Assembly (NCBI GenBank): GCA_046590885.1
Contig: JBKJTS010000128.1
Location: 1 to 15,157, forward strand
Source: Ga0077554 sp046590885
Lineage (GTDB): Bacteria > Pseudomonadota > Gammaproteobacteria > Ga0077554 > Ga007554
DNA: 15,157 nucleotides
Reading direction: 5' to 3'
The position numbers and the translations under genes are program-made. Positions 7,874-14,893 of the stretch are shown piece after piece. The number at the start of each line of letters is the position of its first letter. Position 1 is the first letter of the stretch. Below the pieces are notes generated by a model that was not told the DNA's origin, ran no database searches, and saw nothing but the letters and a program-made list of their open reading frames with translations.

Positions 7874-8365
7874 ATGAGTTTAACAGCACCCCTGCATCTT
7901 CTTACCCTGCTTTTCCAGCAAGAAATTGCCATGGCCTCTGGATTGCTGGATGCTCTACAGCAAGAACAAACCGCATTAATTGGCAATAGCCCGTCTGCTA
8001 TCGAGGCTACACTTACCAATAAACAGCAACTCATGGCTGATCTTGAGAAAACCAGCCAGCTGCGGGAAGCGTATTTACGCAAAAATAACTATCCTGCCCA
8101 TCATGAAGGCATGTTGGCCTGCATTCATGATCACGATCCCCAAGAGCAGCATCAGCTCGCGGCATTATGGCGGCAACTCAATACACTTGCCACGCAGTGC
8201 TTGCAGCAAAACCAACTTAACGGTAGCATTATCTCGACCCGGCGCTTATCTGTTCAGGCTGCACTAAGTATTTTGCGTGGTTCAGAACCCACATATCTCG
8301 CTTGCTATACACCTACTGGGCAAGGTCAAACAAAAGCTGACTCACACTCACTGGGCCAAGCCTAA
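7874..8365 (+). CDS. flgN: Flagellar export chaperone FlgN
   Basis: This 163-residue, mostly helical protein has the size and heptad-rich pattern of FlgN, the cytoplasmic chaperone that delivers the hook-filament junction proteins FlgK and FlgL to the export gate. Supporting segments are LLTLLFQQEIAMASGLLDAL, LTNKQQLMADLEKT and the C-terminal STRRLSVQAALSILRGSEPTY followed by a short polar tail, a common FlgN ending. ATG 7874 has AAGG a few nt upstream. It starts 29 nt after flgM and is followed by the PilZ gene after 19 nt. Sequence conservation in FlgN is low, so the position behind flgM carries much of the assignment. Confidence 0.9.
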   Translation: MSLTAPLHLLTLLFQQEIAMASGLLDALQQEQTALIGNSPSAIEATLTNKQQLMADLEKTSQLREAYLRKNNYPAHHEGMLACIHDHDPQEQHQLAALWRQLNTLATQCLQQNQLNGSIISTRRLSVQAALSILRGSEPTYLACYTPTGQGQTKADSHSLGQA

Positions 8366-8384
8366 ACCTGCAAGATAGTCCCCC

Positions 8385-9122
8385 ATGGACAAGATCACCA
8401 ATGCCGCGCAAATTGTCGGGATTTTAAAAAAAATCCAAGCACATCGCGCAATGCTTAATATCAGTGTATTGGGAACTAGATCTGGCCTAAACATACCAGC
8501 CGCGGAAAAACACTACGCTAGCGCCCTACTCGAGGTTAAATCCGATAGTAGTCAGGGGCACATCATTATTGATGAGCTCACTCCAAAGGAGGGTCATGAA
8601 TTACTCTTGAAAACCGGAAAACTGAAAGTACGCCTGCAACTGGGCGGAGTAAAAATTTCTTTCACGACGACGCTTGAATCCAGTGACAACGATGAAGGGA
8701 TTGCTTTTTACACCTTGGCAATTCCCCATGAAATGGATTATTTACAGCAACGCGGCAATCACCGCATTCGTCCCAGCCTTGCGAAACCACTCACCGCCAG
8801 ACTGACGCATGCAGATGAGACCGTATTCAGTGCTGCAATTTATGATATTTCTGCTGGGGGGCTCTCTATCAAGCTTAAAAGCGATTCCCTTGCCACCCCG
8901 CTTAAACTTACCGACATTCTCACCTGCGCTTTTACTCTGCCGCCCAAAGATGAAATCATCTGCAAATTGGAAGTGCGCTCAATGCATGCGACCCATCAAC
9001 AAAATTGCATACGAATTGGGGTACGCTTCAGTAACCTTTCCAGTACCTTGCAAAAGCTTCTTCAGCGCTACATTTCCACGCTCGAAAGAGAGCAGATCAA
9101 GAAAAGGCCGGGCAGCGCATAG
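8385..9122 (+). CDS. flgZ: Cyclic-di-GMP-binding flagellar brake protein (YcgR/FlgZ type)
   Basis: The 245 residues contain an N-terminal YcgR-like (PilZN) domain (about 10-115) and a C-terminal PilZ domain (about 118-235). The cyclic-di-GMP motifs are intact: RxxxR is R123-GNH-R127, and D/NxSxxG is DISAGG at 154-159. YcgR-type proteins bind the second messenger and slow or bias the flagellar motor. In Pseudomonas the homologue FlgZ is encoded directly after flgM-flgN, exactly as here, so I use that symbol. It starts 19 nt after flgN without a strong ribosome site, which suggests coupling to flgN translation. A stem-loop at 9181-9210 follows the gene. Confidence 0.9.
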   Translation: MDKITNAAQIVGILKKIQAHRAMLNISVLGTRSGLNIPAAEKHYASALLEVKSDSSQGHIIIDELTPKEGHELLLKTGKLKVRLQLGGVKISFTTTLESSDNDEGIAFYTLAIPHEMDYLQQRGNHRIRPSLAKPLTARLTHADETVFSAAIYDISAGGLSIKLKSDSLATPLKLTDILTCAFTLPPKDEIICKLEVRSMHATHQQNCIRIGVRFSNLSSTLQKLLQRYISTLEREQIKKRPGSA

Positions 9123-9180
9123 CTGTGATGCTTTCTTCATTGGGTTTCTCAAGTTAGTTGCCGCATCGAACCCCTCATTA

Positions 9181-9210
9181 AAGTGACCGTCTTAATAACC
9201 ACGGCCACTT
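9181..9210. other. Stem-loop in the non-coding stretch after flgZ
   Basis: AAGTGACCGT (9181-9190) pairs with ACGGCCACTT (9201-9210) over 9 of 10 positions around a 10-nt loop. No T-tract follows in either direction, so it is not a standard intrinsic terminator. It may protect the 3' end of the flgMNZ transcript. The rest of 9123-9469 shows a CTTGTACAAG palindrome at 9287-9296 and no supportable gene. Confidence 0.45.
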
Positions 9211-9447
9211 CGCTTGCTTGGCCAATCCTCTGACAACTTTCTGCCTCCCGTCACTACGTCACCTCTCACCATTGCTTGTTTTGGCACTTGTACAAGATGA
9301 TTGGGAAATGCTTTACCGGGACAACTCCGAATTGGCTGGAGGTAATAACTTTCTTTAGAACAGCCGCTTACACTAAGGGGGATAACAGATCATTTCTTTC
9401 CACCGCAAGTCTATGGGTCACCCCTTCAGACGACGCGACAACAACTA

Positions 9448-9492
9448 TTCTGACACTGGAGGCATATGGTACAATCGGCGTGGTTTTATAAT
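9448..9492 (+). promoter_or_regulatory. Tentative promoter region of the tRNA pair
   Basis: TACAAT at 9470-9475 and a perfect TATAAT at 9487-9492 are both plausible -10 elements upstream of tRNA-Ala. TATAAT would start about 20 nt before the tRNA. Neither has a good -35 (TTCTGA at 9448-9453 is the nearest to TACAAT), so which one is used is uncertain. Confidence 0.3.
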
Positions 9493-9518
9493 GGTTCAAC
9501 TGCTATAGCACGTTTTCT

Positions 9519-9594
<76 letters not shown>

Positions 9595-9684
9595 AACCCA
9601 AAGAATCCTGCACTGCGCACAGCACCCACGCTGTTTGGACGTTTTTCCAAAGCCTGTGGATCATGTCTTCACAGCGACCGCATC

Positions 9685-9713
9685 TGTGCCGGGCAGGATG
9701 CACAAGAACCGCG
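9685..9713 (+). repeat. Palindromic repeat remnant in the tRNA spacer, related to the cysS insert
   Basis: TGTGC (9685-9689) and GCACA (9700-9704) flank CGGGCAGGAT as an inverted repeat. The 13-mer GCCGGGCAGGATG (9688-9700) and the following CAAGAACCGC (9703-9712) both recur in the repeat inserted into cysS at 14378-14476. It therefore looks like a shortened copy of the same family. The rest of the 151-nt spacer is unremarkable. Confidence 0.55.
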
Positions 9714-9745
9714 ACACCCCCCAGAAACCATCCATCATTCACACC

Positions 9746-9822
9746 GTCCCGGTAGCTCAGATGGATAGAGCATCCCCCTCCTAAGGGGAAGGTCAGCCGT
9801 TCGAATCGGCTTCGGGACACCA
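9746..9822 (+). tRNA. tRNA-Arg (anticodon CCU)
   Basis: Acceptor GTCCCGG pairs with TCGGGAC (one G-T). The D arm is GCTC/GAGC, the anticodon stem TCCCC/GGGGA encloses loop CTCCTAA, and the T arm is AGCCG-TTCGAAT-CGGCT. The anticodon CCT (CCU in RNA) decodes arginine AGG. The 3' ACCA is encoded. A terminator follows about 45 nt downstream. tRNA-Arg(CCU) genes are frequent phage and island integration sites, but no duplicated 3' end or integrase is seen here. Confidence 0.97.
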
Positions 9823-9864
9823 CACGAGCGGTTTCTAGCCTAAAGAAACAAGAAACCATAACCC

Positions 9865-9892
9865 AAAAAAAGGGGGCGCTTGCCCCCTTTTT
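9865..9892. terminator. Bidirectional intrinsic terminator between tRNA-Arg and pstS
   Basis: GGGGGC (9872-9877), loop GCTT, GCCCCC (9882-9887), flanked by seven A on the left and five T on the right. Read on plus it ends the tRNA transcript, and read on minus the A-tract becomes a U-tract that ends pstS. The stem can extend through the A/T pairs. Confidence 0.92.
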
Positions 9893-9914
9893 AGTTTATT
9901 TTTTCAACTATTAC

Positions 9915-10919
9915 TTATAGTTTGGCTTCGCGTGCCAGCAACTCTTCTACTTTCAAACCCACCGCAGATTCACCACCAAACACTGTGCCGAGCTTACGGT
10001 TTTTCAGATGTTCCAGGCCCAAGATATAAGCCTTGGCAGGCAGGGGCACATAGCTGACTTCTTTTACAAGCTTGGCGGCTTCCTTCAAGTAAAATTCTAC
10101 AAACTCCTTAACTTCAGGCTTGTCCATGGATTTGGCGCTGACATAAATAAAGATTGGTCGTGATAGCGGTTGATAACTGCCATCAATCACCGCCTGCGGT
10201 GATGGCATGACCGGACCTTTGCCACCATCAATCGGTACTGCTCTCAATTTCTCGGCATTTTCAACATAATAAGCAAAGCCAAAATAACCAAGGGAGTTCT
10301 TTTCACCCACTACACCTTTTACCAGCACGCTATCGTCTTCACTGGCCGTAAAGTCGCCGCGACTGGATTTTGCTTTGCCAGTGACAGCCTCGGTAAAGTA
10401 ATCAAAGGTGCCGGAATCCGAGCCTGCGCCAAACAGCGCCAAACGAACATCGGGCCACTCAGGACGCACCTGCTTCCAGGTGGTGATTTTACCTTGTGCT
10501 GTCGGCTCCCACATTTTCTTTAAATCTGCGACAGTAAGGCTTTTTACCCAGGTATTTTTGGGATTAACAACCACTGTCAATGCGTCATAGGCGACGGGCA
10601 ATTCAATATATTGAATCCCGGCTTCACGGCAGGCGTCCATTTCTTTTTTCGCAATGGGGCGCGAAGCATCCGTCACATCTATTTCACCACGGCAGAGTTT
10701 CTTAAAACCTCCACCAGTACCAGAGATACCGACAGTTACTTTTACGGAACCGCGCTTGGTGGCCTGGAACTCTTCTGCAACCGCTTCGGTAATCGGAAAC
10801 ACCGTGCTAGAGCCATCCACTTTAATGACCGCAGCGGCATTAACCCAAGGCGTCAACCCCAATGCACCCGCCATCACGGTTACTGCAGCTAAGCTCTTTA
10901 CCATTTTGATTGCGCTCAT
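9915..10919 (-). CDS. pstS: Periplasmic phosphate-binding protein PstS
   Basis: PstS captures inorganic phosphate in the periplasm for the Pst ABC importer and, with that importer, informs PhoR. The 334-residue precursor has a Sec signal peptide (MSAIKMVKS, then a hydrophobic stretch, likely cleaved around residue 29 near NAA). The phosphate-binding loops follow the PstS pattern DGSSTVFPITEAVAEEF (about 35-51), SGTGGGFKKLCRGEID, DASRPI and GAGSDSGTFDYFTEAV. A GGGAGA ribosome site precedes the ATG. A Pho box and matching -10 lie 48-81 nt upstream. It follows phoR on the same strand but ends at a terminator. The usual pstC, pstA, pstB and phoU genes are not adjacent, so the importer must be encoded elsewhere. 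Confidence 0.95.
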   Translation of the reverse strand: MSAIKMVKSLAAVTVMAGALGLTPWVNAAAVIKVDGSSTVFPITEAVAEEFQATKRGSVKVTVGISGTGGGFKKLCRGEIDVTDASRPIAKKEMDACREAGIQYIELPVAYDALTVVVNPKNTWVKSLTVADLKKMWEPTAQGKITTWKQVRPEWPDVRLALFGAGSDSGTFDYFTEAVTGKAKSSRGDFTASEDDSVLVKGVVGEKNSLGYFGFAYYVENAEKLRAVPIDGGKGPVMPSPQAVIDGSYQPLSRPIFIYVSAKSMDKPEVKEFVEFYLKEAAKLVKEVSYVPLPAKAYILGLEHLKNRKLGTVFGGESAVGLKVEELLAREAKL

Positions 10920-10966
10920 GTAATAACATTCTCCCGAGGTTAAATTAAAGGTTTTCCATCATTATT

Positions 10967-11000
10967 ACTATCGCAGGAAATTGTGACAAACTCATGACAT
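10967..11000 (-). promoter_or_regulatory. Pho box and -10 of pstS
   Basis: On the minus strand ATGTCATGAGTTTGTCAC (11000-10983) is an 18-bp Pho box of two TGTCA repeats 11 bp apart. GATAGT (10972-10967) follows after exactly 10 nt, the spacing of PhoB-activated promoters in which the Pho box replaces the -35. This predicts PhoB activation of pstS independent of phoR readthrough. Confidence 0.85.
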
Positions 11001-11025
11001 TCATGTAATCAAGAGATAGGAAGCG

Positions 11026-12363
11026 TCATAAATCAGTTTTATAGTCAGCACGGACGGTAAGAGCCAGTGGAAAATCGCATATGAAAGTACTTCCCTTCCC
11101 CAGCTCACTTTCAATACGCAATTGTGCATCATGGCGGTTAAGCACATGTTTGACAATTGCCAACCCTAAACCCGTTCCACCGCTGTCGCGTGAACGCGCG
11201 GTATCTACCCGGTAAAATCGTTCAGTAAGGCGCGGGATATGCTCCGCAGATATACCCAGACCGGTGTCATGCACCTCAAGATGTGCGCCACTTATATCCG
11301 CATACCATCGCACATTAATTTCACCGTGGCTGGGGGTATATTGCACGGCGTTAAATATTAAATTAGAAAAGGCACTGCGTAACTCTGAATTATTACCGCA
11401 CAATCGCACATTAGAATCAGCCACAACAGAAAAAATATGGCGCGGCCTCCCATCCAGGGTGCCACTCAACGCCACGGCTTCTTCACCTATCATGGCCAAC
11501 ATGTCAGATACCGGGATCACTTCACGGCGATGCACACCTTTATCCATTTCCAGACGGGATAACAACAATAGTTCTTCAACAAGGTGCTGCATGCGCGAGG
11601 CCTCTTGCCGCATTAAATGCACCGAACGCCCCCACTGACGCGCCCATTGCTGTGTATAACCAGCCTCCTCTTCACCCATGGTTTCAAGAAATCCACTGAT
11701 GACGGTAAGCGGGGTGCGCAACTCATGCGAAACATTGGCAACAAAATCACGACGCACCTGATCGAGCCGGTAAATCGGCGTTACATCGCGCGCTACCAGC
11801 AACAAATGTTCTTTGCCATAACGCACGAGACGCACTGCAAGCATAACCTGCTCATTAATAGGTGAAGGAAATTGCACGGTACCGGAGTAATCACCTATCA
11901 CTAGGAATTCGGCAAATACCGGATGGCGCACCAGATTAGCAATGCGCTGGCCTTTATCCTGGGGAAAACGCAAGCCAAATATCTCACCTGCGGCTTCATT
12001 CCACCATTCGATATCGCCCTGCTCACCCAACACCACCGTGGCGTCAGGCATAATGGCTGTAGCCTCCTGAAAGCGCTGCAGCATTCGGATAATGCGGCGG
12101 CGACGCAGGCGATTGCGCTGTTGCAGACGATATACATTGTAAAAAACATCACCCCATACCCCCCATACCTCAGGAGGATGAAAGCGTTTCCCTTCTTCAA
12201 ACCAGCGTTGAAAACGCGCGAGATTATACAAATGCCAAGCGAGATAACCTAAAACACCCAAAAGCAGAAATAGCGCGACGTGCCCGGTAAGTAGACCAAG
12301 TATCAACAATAACACTGCAAGGCCAGCCACCCTGCGTATTTCGCTTAGGACAGATTCTGACAA
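11026..12363 (-). CDS. phoR: Phosphate-regulon sensor histidine kinase PhoR
   Basis: PhoR phosphorylates and dephosphorylates PhoB according to phosphate supply sensed through the Pst importer. The 445 residues show two membrane helices near the N-terminus (about 12-45) with almost no periplasmic loop, as in known PhoR proteins. A PAS domain follows (about 100-195; MPDATVVLGEQGDIEWWNEA). The phosphoacceptor is His213 in SHELRTPLT, and the catalytic domain has NLIFNAVQYTP, DTGLGIS and GGTGLGLAI. The start is a TTG at 12363, three nt after the phoB stop, so translation is probably coupled to phoB. The next in-frame candidate, a GTG at residue 12, would cut into the first helix. Confidence 0.96.
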   Translation of the reverse strand: MSESVLSEIRRVAGLAVLLLILGLLTGHVALFLLLGVLGYLAWHLYNLARFQRWFEEGKRFHPPEVWGVWGDVFYNVYRLQQRNRLRRRRIIRMLQRFQEATAIMPDATVVLGEQGDIEWWNEAAGEIFGLRFPQDKGQRIANLVRHPVFAEFLVIGDYSGTVQFPSPINEQVMLAVRLVRYGKEHLLLVARDVTPIYRLDQVRRDFVANVSHELRTPLTVISGFLETMGEEEAGYTQQWARQWGRSVHLMRQEASRMQHLVEELLLLSRLEMDKGVHRREVIPVSDMLAMIGEEAVALSGTLDGRPRHIFSVVADSNVRLCGNNSELRSAFSNLIFNAVQYTPSHGEINVRWYADISGAHLEVHDTGLGISAEHIPRLTERFYRVDTARSRDSGGTGLGLAIVKHVLNRHDAQLRIESELGKGSTFICDFPLALTVRADYKTDL

Positions 12364-12366
12364 AGA

Positions 12367-13056
12367 TTAATCTCGCGCTGAAAAACGATACCCGGTACCG
12401 CGCACGGTCTGAATCAAACGGTTATGGCCGTGTTCAGAAAGGGCTTTACGCAAACGACGGATGTGCACATCCACAGTGCGTTCTTCAATATACACATCGG
12501 TTCCCCATACTTTATCGAGCAATTGTCCCCGGCTATAAACACGTTCAGGATGAGCCATAAAAAAATGCAGCATACGAAATTCCGTGGGGCCCAAGTCTAC
12601 GGCATTGCCGTGCGCGGTAACCCGGTGGTCGCTGGGATCGAGCCGTAATCCCTCTACTTCCATGGCCTTATCTTGAGCGACTGGCGCGGCGCGACGTAAT
12701 ACTGCCTTGATACGCGCCACCAGTTCACGCGGCGAAAAGGGTTTGGTTACGTAATCATCCGCACCTACGTCAAATCCCTGAACCTTGTCCATTTCATCAC
12801 TGCGCGCCGTGAGCATGATGATGGGAATGCGGCGGCTCGCCTCGCTATTTTTCAAACGGCGTGTAAAATCGACACCACTTAAGCCGGGCATCATCCAGTC
12901 GATCAGCATCAAATCCGGTGTCTGTTGTGCCATTATTGCTTGAGCCTGGGCAGCATCACTCGCAGCCAAAATGACAAAGCCTGCCCGTTCCAAGGCAAAT
13001 ATAATCATCTCCCGCACTGAAGGTTCGTCTTCAACAACCAATATTGTTGCAGCCAT
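12367..13056 (-). CDS. phoB: Phosphate-regulon response regulator PhoB
   Basis: The 229-residue OmpR-class regulator has a receiver domain (1-120) with acidic Glu9-Asp10, phosphoacceptor Asp53 in LMLIDWMMPGLSG, Thr83 and Lys105. A winged-helix DNA-binding domain follows (about 130-229) with LGPTEFRMLHFFMAHPERVY, RTVDVHIRRLRKAL and the terminal VRGTGYRFS. Once phosphorylated it binds Pho boxes such as the two in this window. ATG 13056 has GAGGAT upstream. Its own Pho box at 13123-13140 predicts autoactivation. phoR follows after three nt. Pairing with phoR and the Pho boxes separates it from other OmpR-type regulators. Confidence 0.96.
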   Translation of the reverse strand: MAATILVVEDEPSVREMIIFALERAGFVILAASDAAQAQAIMAQQTPDLMLIDWMMPGLSGVDFTRRLKNSEASRRIPIIMLTARSDEMDKVQGFDVGADDYVTKPFSPRELVARIKAVLRRAAPVAQDKAMEVEGLRLDPSDHRVTAHGNAVDLGPTEFRMLHFFMAHPERVYSRGQLLDKVWGTDVYIEERTVDVHIRRLRKALSEHGHNRLIQTVRGTGYRFSARD

Positions 13057-13106
13057 AAATCATCCTCAAAAGGCTTACCCAGATATCAGGCACGTATTTC
13101 AGATGT

Positions 13107-13140
13107 ATTACACTCAAAAGATATGACAGGTGTGTGACAC
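13107..13140 (-). promoter_or_regulatory. Pho box and -10 of phoB-phoR
   Basis: On the minus strand GTGTCACACACCTGTCAT (13140-13123) is an 18-bp Pho box with two TGTCA repeats 11 bp apart. TGTAAT (13112-13107) follows after exactly 10 nt. The leader to the phoB ATG is about 45 nt. This predicts positive autoregulation of phoBR. Confidence 0.85.
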
Positions 13141-13281
13141 AGGGGGAATATTACAAACACAGTAACTCAACAAGCATTATTTTGACGCAGTATTCAGTTA
13201 TTGGCTTGAAAGTGATGCACCAAGCGTCCAGTTTACGTCACACTTAATAATTAAGTTATTGTATTTTAATTAATTTTTAAG

Positions 13282-13297
13282 TGGCATTATTTTTGCT
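13282..13297 (+). promoter_or_regulatory. Sigma-54 promoter of a predicted small RNA
   Basis: TGGCATTATTTTTGCT keeps both conserved halves, TGGCA and TTGCT, with the invariant GG and GC 10 nt apart. Counted from the -12 C at 13296, transcription should start near 13308. No coding frame follows, only a small hairpin and a terminator. Upstream, ACTTAAT-A-ATTAAGT (13242-13256) is a perfect palindrome, and TGCACC (13216-13221) resembles one NtrC half-site. Both are only candidate activator sites. Confidence 0.65.
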
Positions 13298-13307
13298 TAG
13301 ATTAATA

Positions 13308-13383
13308 TGTGTCATCTTGACAAGTGGCATGTGTTAAACCTCCCACCTTTTCAGGGGTATACAAGTACCCCTGATTTTTTTTT
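13308..13383 (+). ncRNA. Predicted sigma-54-dependent small RNA, about 75 nt
   Basis: The segment runs from the predicted sigma-54 start to the end of an intrinsic terminator, on the strand opposite to both neighbours (phoB and cysS). It begins with a small hairpin TGTCA-TCT-TGACA (13310-13322). A probably unpaired stretch AAACCTCCCACCTTTT (13336-13351) follows, then the 9-bp terminator stem. The CCUCCC core is complementary to Shine-Dalgarno sequences, as in several trans-acting small RNAs. No protein frame of useful length is present. I do not recognise it as a named family. Its existence is inferred from promoter plus terminator geometry. Confidence 0.55.
13351..13383 (+). terminator. Intrinsic terminator, plus strand
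   Basis: TCAGGGGTA (13351-13359), a 6-nt loop, TACCCCTGA (13366-13374), then nine T (13375-13383). The T-tract is on the plus strand only. Read on minus, the hairpin is followed by AAAAGG, so it does not serve the cysS transcript. Confidence 0.9.
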
Positions 13384-13390
13384 GACATTC

Positions 13391-14887
13391 TTACTCGCGG
13401 CGCCAGGTGGTGCCTGCAGCTCCATCTTCCAACAGAATCCCCTGATCTTTTAGAACATCACGAATTCGGTCGGATTCTTTCCAGTTTTTGTTGGCCCGTG
13501 CCGCATTGCGCTGAAGGATCAGGTGCTCGATAACATTGCTACCCCCAGCCATAATTTCGACCTCCGATTCCCCTTTGAAGAATGATTCTGGATCAGTTTG
13601 CAATAAACCCAGCACACTGCCCAACATTCGCAACGTACTTACCAAATGCTGGGTCTGTGCGGTGTCTTCCGTACGCAGCCGATTGATCTCACGCACCAGA
13701 TCAAACAACACGGCCAACGCTTCCGCAGTATTAAAATCATCATTCATCGCAGCATTAAAACGCTGTTTATAACCAGCGTCTGGAGCCTCGCTTATGGCTG
13801 CAGTGCTGAAACCTCGCAACGCCATGTAAAAACGCTCCAGCGCGGCTTTGGCATTATTGAGATGCTCGGTGGAATAATGCAACGGCCCACGATAATGGCT
13901 GCTAAGAATAAAGTAGCGTATCACTTCAGGTTTGTAATGGTTCAATACATCGCGTACTGTGAAAAAATTATTCCGGGATTTGGACATTTTTTCGTTGTCG
14001 ACTTGCACAAAACCATTGTGCATCCATACATTCACAAATTTGTGTCCGGTCGCCGCTTCAGATTGTGCAATTTCGTTTTCGTGATGCGGAAATTTCAGAT
14101 CCATGCCCCCGCCGTGAATATCAAAATGCTCGCCCAGGGTATGGCATGACATGGCGGAACATTCGATATGCCAACCGGGACGACCTTGCCCCCAAGGTGA
14201 AGGCCAGCTCGGCTCCCCGGGCTTAGCAGATTTCCACAACACAAAGTCCAATGGATCATCTTTAGCTTCGTCGATATCAACACGCGATCCAGCACGCAAA
14301 TCCTCGAGGCGCCTGCCAGACAGCTCACCGTAACGTTCAAAGTGGCTTACGTCGTAATACACGTCAGCATTGTCTGCCAACTCAGTGTCCATGCCTTCAC
14401 CGCACTGGGGCATCCTGCCCGGCGGCGGTTCTTGCGCATCCCTGCGCTCACCGCACTTGGGCATCCTGCCCGGCGCTTGATAAGCGTAGCCTTTTTCGAT
14501 TAATGTCTGCACCAGCTTGATGATGCCATCTATTGAATCCGTGGCGCGTGGTTCAATATCAGGTGGCAACACCCCTAAGGCACGTTCATCTTCGTGCATG
14601 GCATCAATAAAACGCTGCGTGAGTGCGTCTATAGACTCGTTATTTTCGGCAGCACGCTTGATGATCTTGTCGTCGATATCAGTAATGTTGCGCACGTAAG
14701 TGACTTTATAGCCCAGCGTACGCAAGTAACGCACCACCACATCAAACACCACCATTACTCGAGCATGACCAAGATGACAATAATCGTAAACTGTCATGCC
14801 GCACACATACATACCGACCTTACCGGGCGTGATGGGCACAAATAACTCTTTTTTGCCGGTGAGGCTATTGTGAATGTGTAATGTCAT
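13391..14887 (-). CDS. cysS: Cysteinyl-tRNA synthetase with an in-frame repeat insertion
   Basis: CysRS charges tRNA-Cys with cysteine using ATP. The 498 residues contain the HIGH-type signature HLGH (38-41), Zn ligands Cys29, Cys243 (WHIECSAM), His268 and Glu272, and KMSKS (300-304), so the catalytic core is complete. The E. coli enzyme has 461 residues. Most of the difference is a segment at residues 138-170, between YAYQ and ADNADVYYDV, where E. coli has no counterpart. That segment is built from a repeat (see the repeat entry). ATG 14887 lies 6 nt after the gltX stop without a clear ribosome site, suggesting coupling. The reading frame is open throughout, so the enzyme is probably functional. 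Confidence 0.96.
   Translation of the reverse strand: MTLHIHNSLTGKKELFVPITPGKVGMYVCGMTVYDYCHLGHARVMVVFDVVVRYLRTLGYKVTYVRNITDIDDKIIKRAAENNESIDALTQRFIDAMHEDERALGVLPPDIEPRATDSIDGIIKLVQTLIEKGYAYQAPGRMPKCGERRDAQEPPPGRMPQCGEGMDTELADNADVYYDVSHFERYGELSGRRLEDLRAGSRVDIDEAKDDPLDFVLWKSAKPGEPSWPSPWGQGRPGWHIECSAMSCHTLGEHFDIHGGGMDLKFPHHENEIAQSEAATGHKFVNVWMHNGFVQVDNEKMSKSRNNFFTVRDVLNHYKPEVIRYFILSSHYRGPLHYSTEHLNNAKAALERFYMALRGFSTAAISEAPDAGYKQRFNAAMNDDFNTAEALAVLFDLVREINRLRTEDTAQTQHLVSTLRMLGSVLGLLQTDPESFFKGESEVEIMAGGSNVIEHLILQRNAARANKNWKESDRIRDVLKDQGILLEDGAAGTTWRRE
14378..14476 (-). repeat. Palindromic repeat inserted in frame in cysS
   Basis: The 99-nt segment encodes residues 138-170 of CysRS. Two 28-nt units (14448-14475 and 14397-14424) match at 27 of 28 bases and are exactly 51 nt (17 codons) apart, giving PGRMPKCGE and PGRMPQCGE. 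Each holds a GGGCA-TCC-TGCCC hairpin, and between them lies GCGCA-TCCC-TGCGC. Parts recur between the two tRNA genes at 9685-9713. It resembles in principle the Rickettsia palindromic elements that insert in frame in genes. The family itself I cannot name. Confidence 0.75.
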
Positions 14888-14893
14888 TGGCTT

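Noticed and set aside
9276..9491. Plus-strand 71-codon frame before tRNA-Ala
   Set aside because: It starts with TTG, has no ribosome site or known family, and runs through the likely tRNA promoter. Composition gives no support.
9746..9822. tRNA-Arg(CCU) as an occupied integration site
   Set aside because: No duplicated tRNA 3' end, integrase or foreign-looking block follows. A shared terminator and pstS come directly after it.
13351..13383. Terminator of the cysS transcript
   Set aside because: The T-tract is on the plus strand. On the minus strand the hairpin is followed by AAAAGG, so it has the wrong polarity for cysS.
14397..14475. CRISPR-like repeat pair in cysS
   Set aside because: There are only two units, separated by 23 nt, inside an open reading frame, with no array or cas genes. 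It fits an inserted palindromic element.
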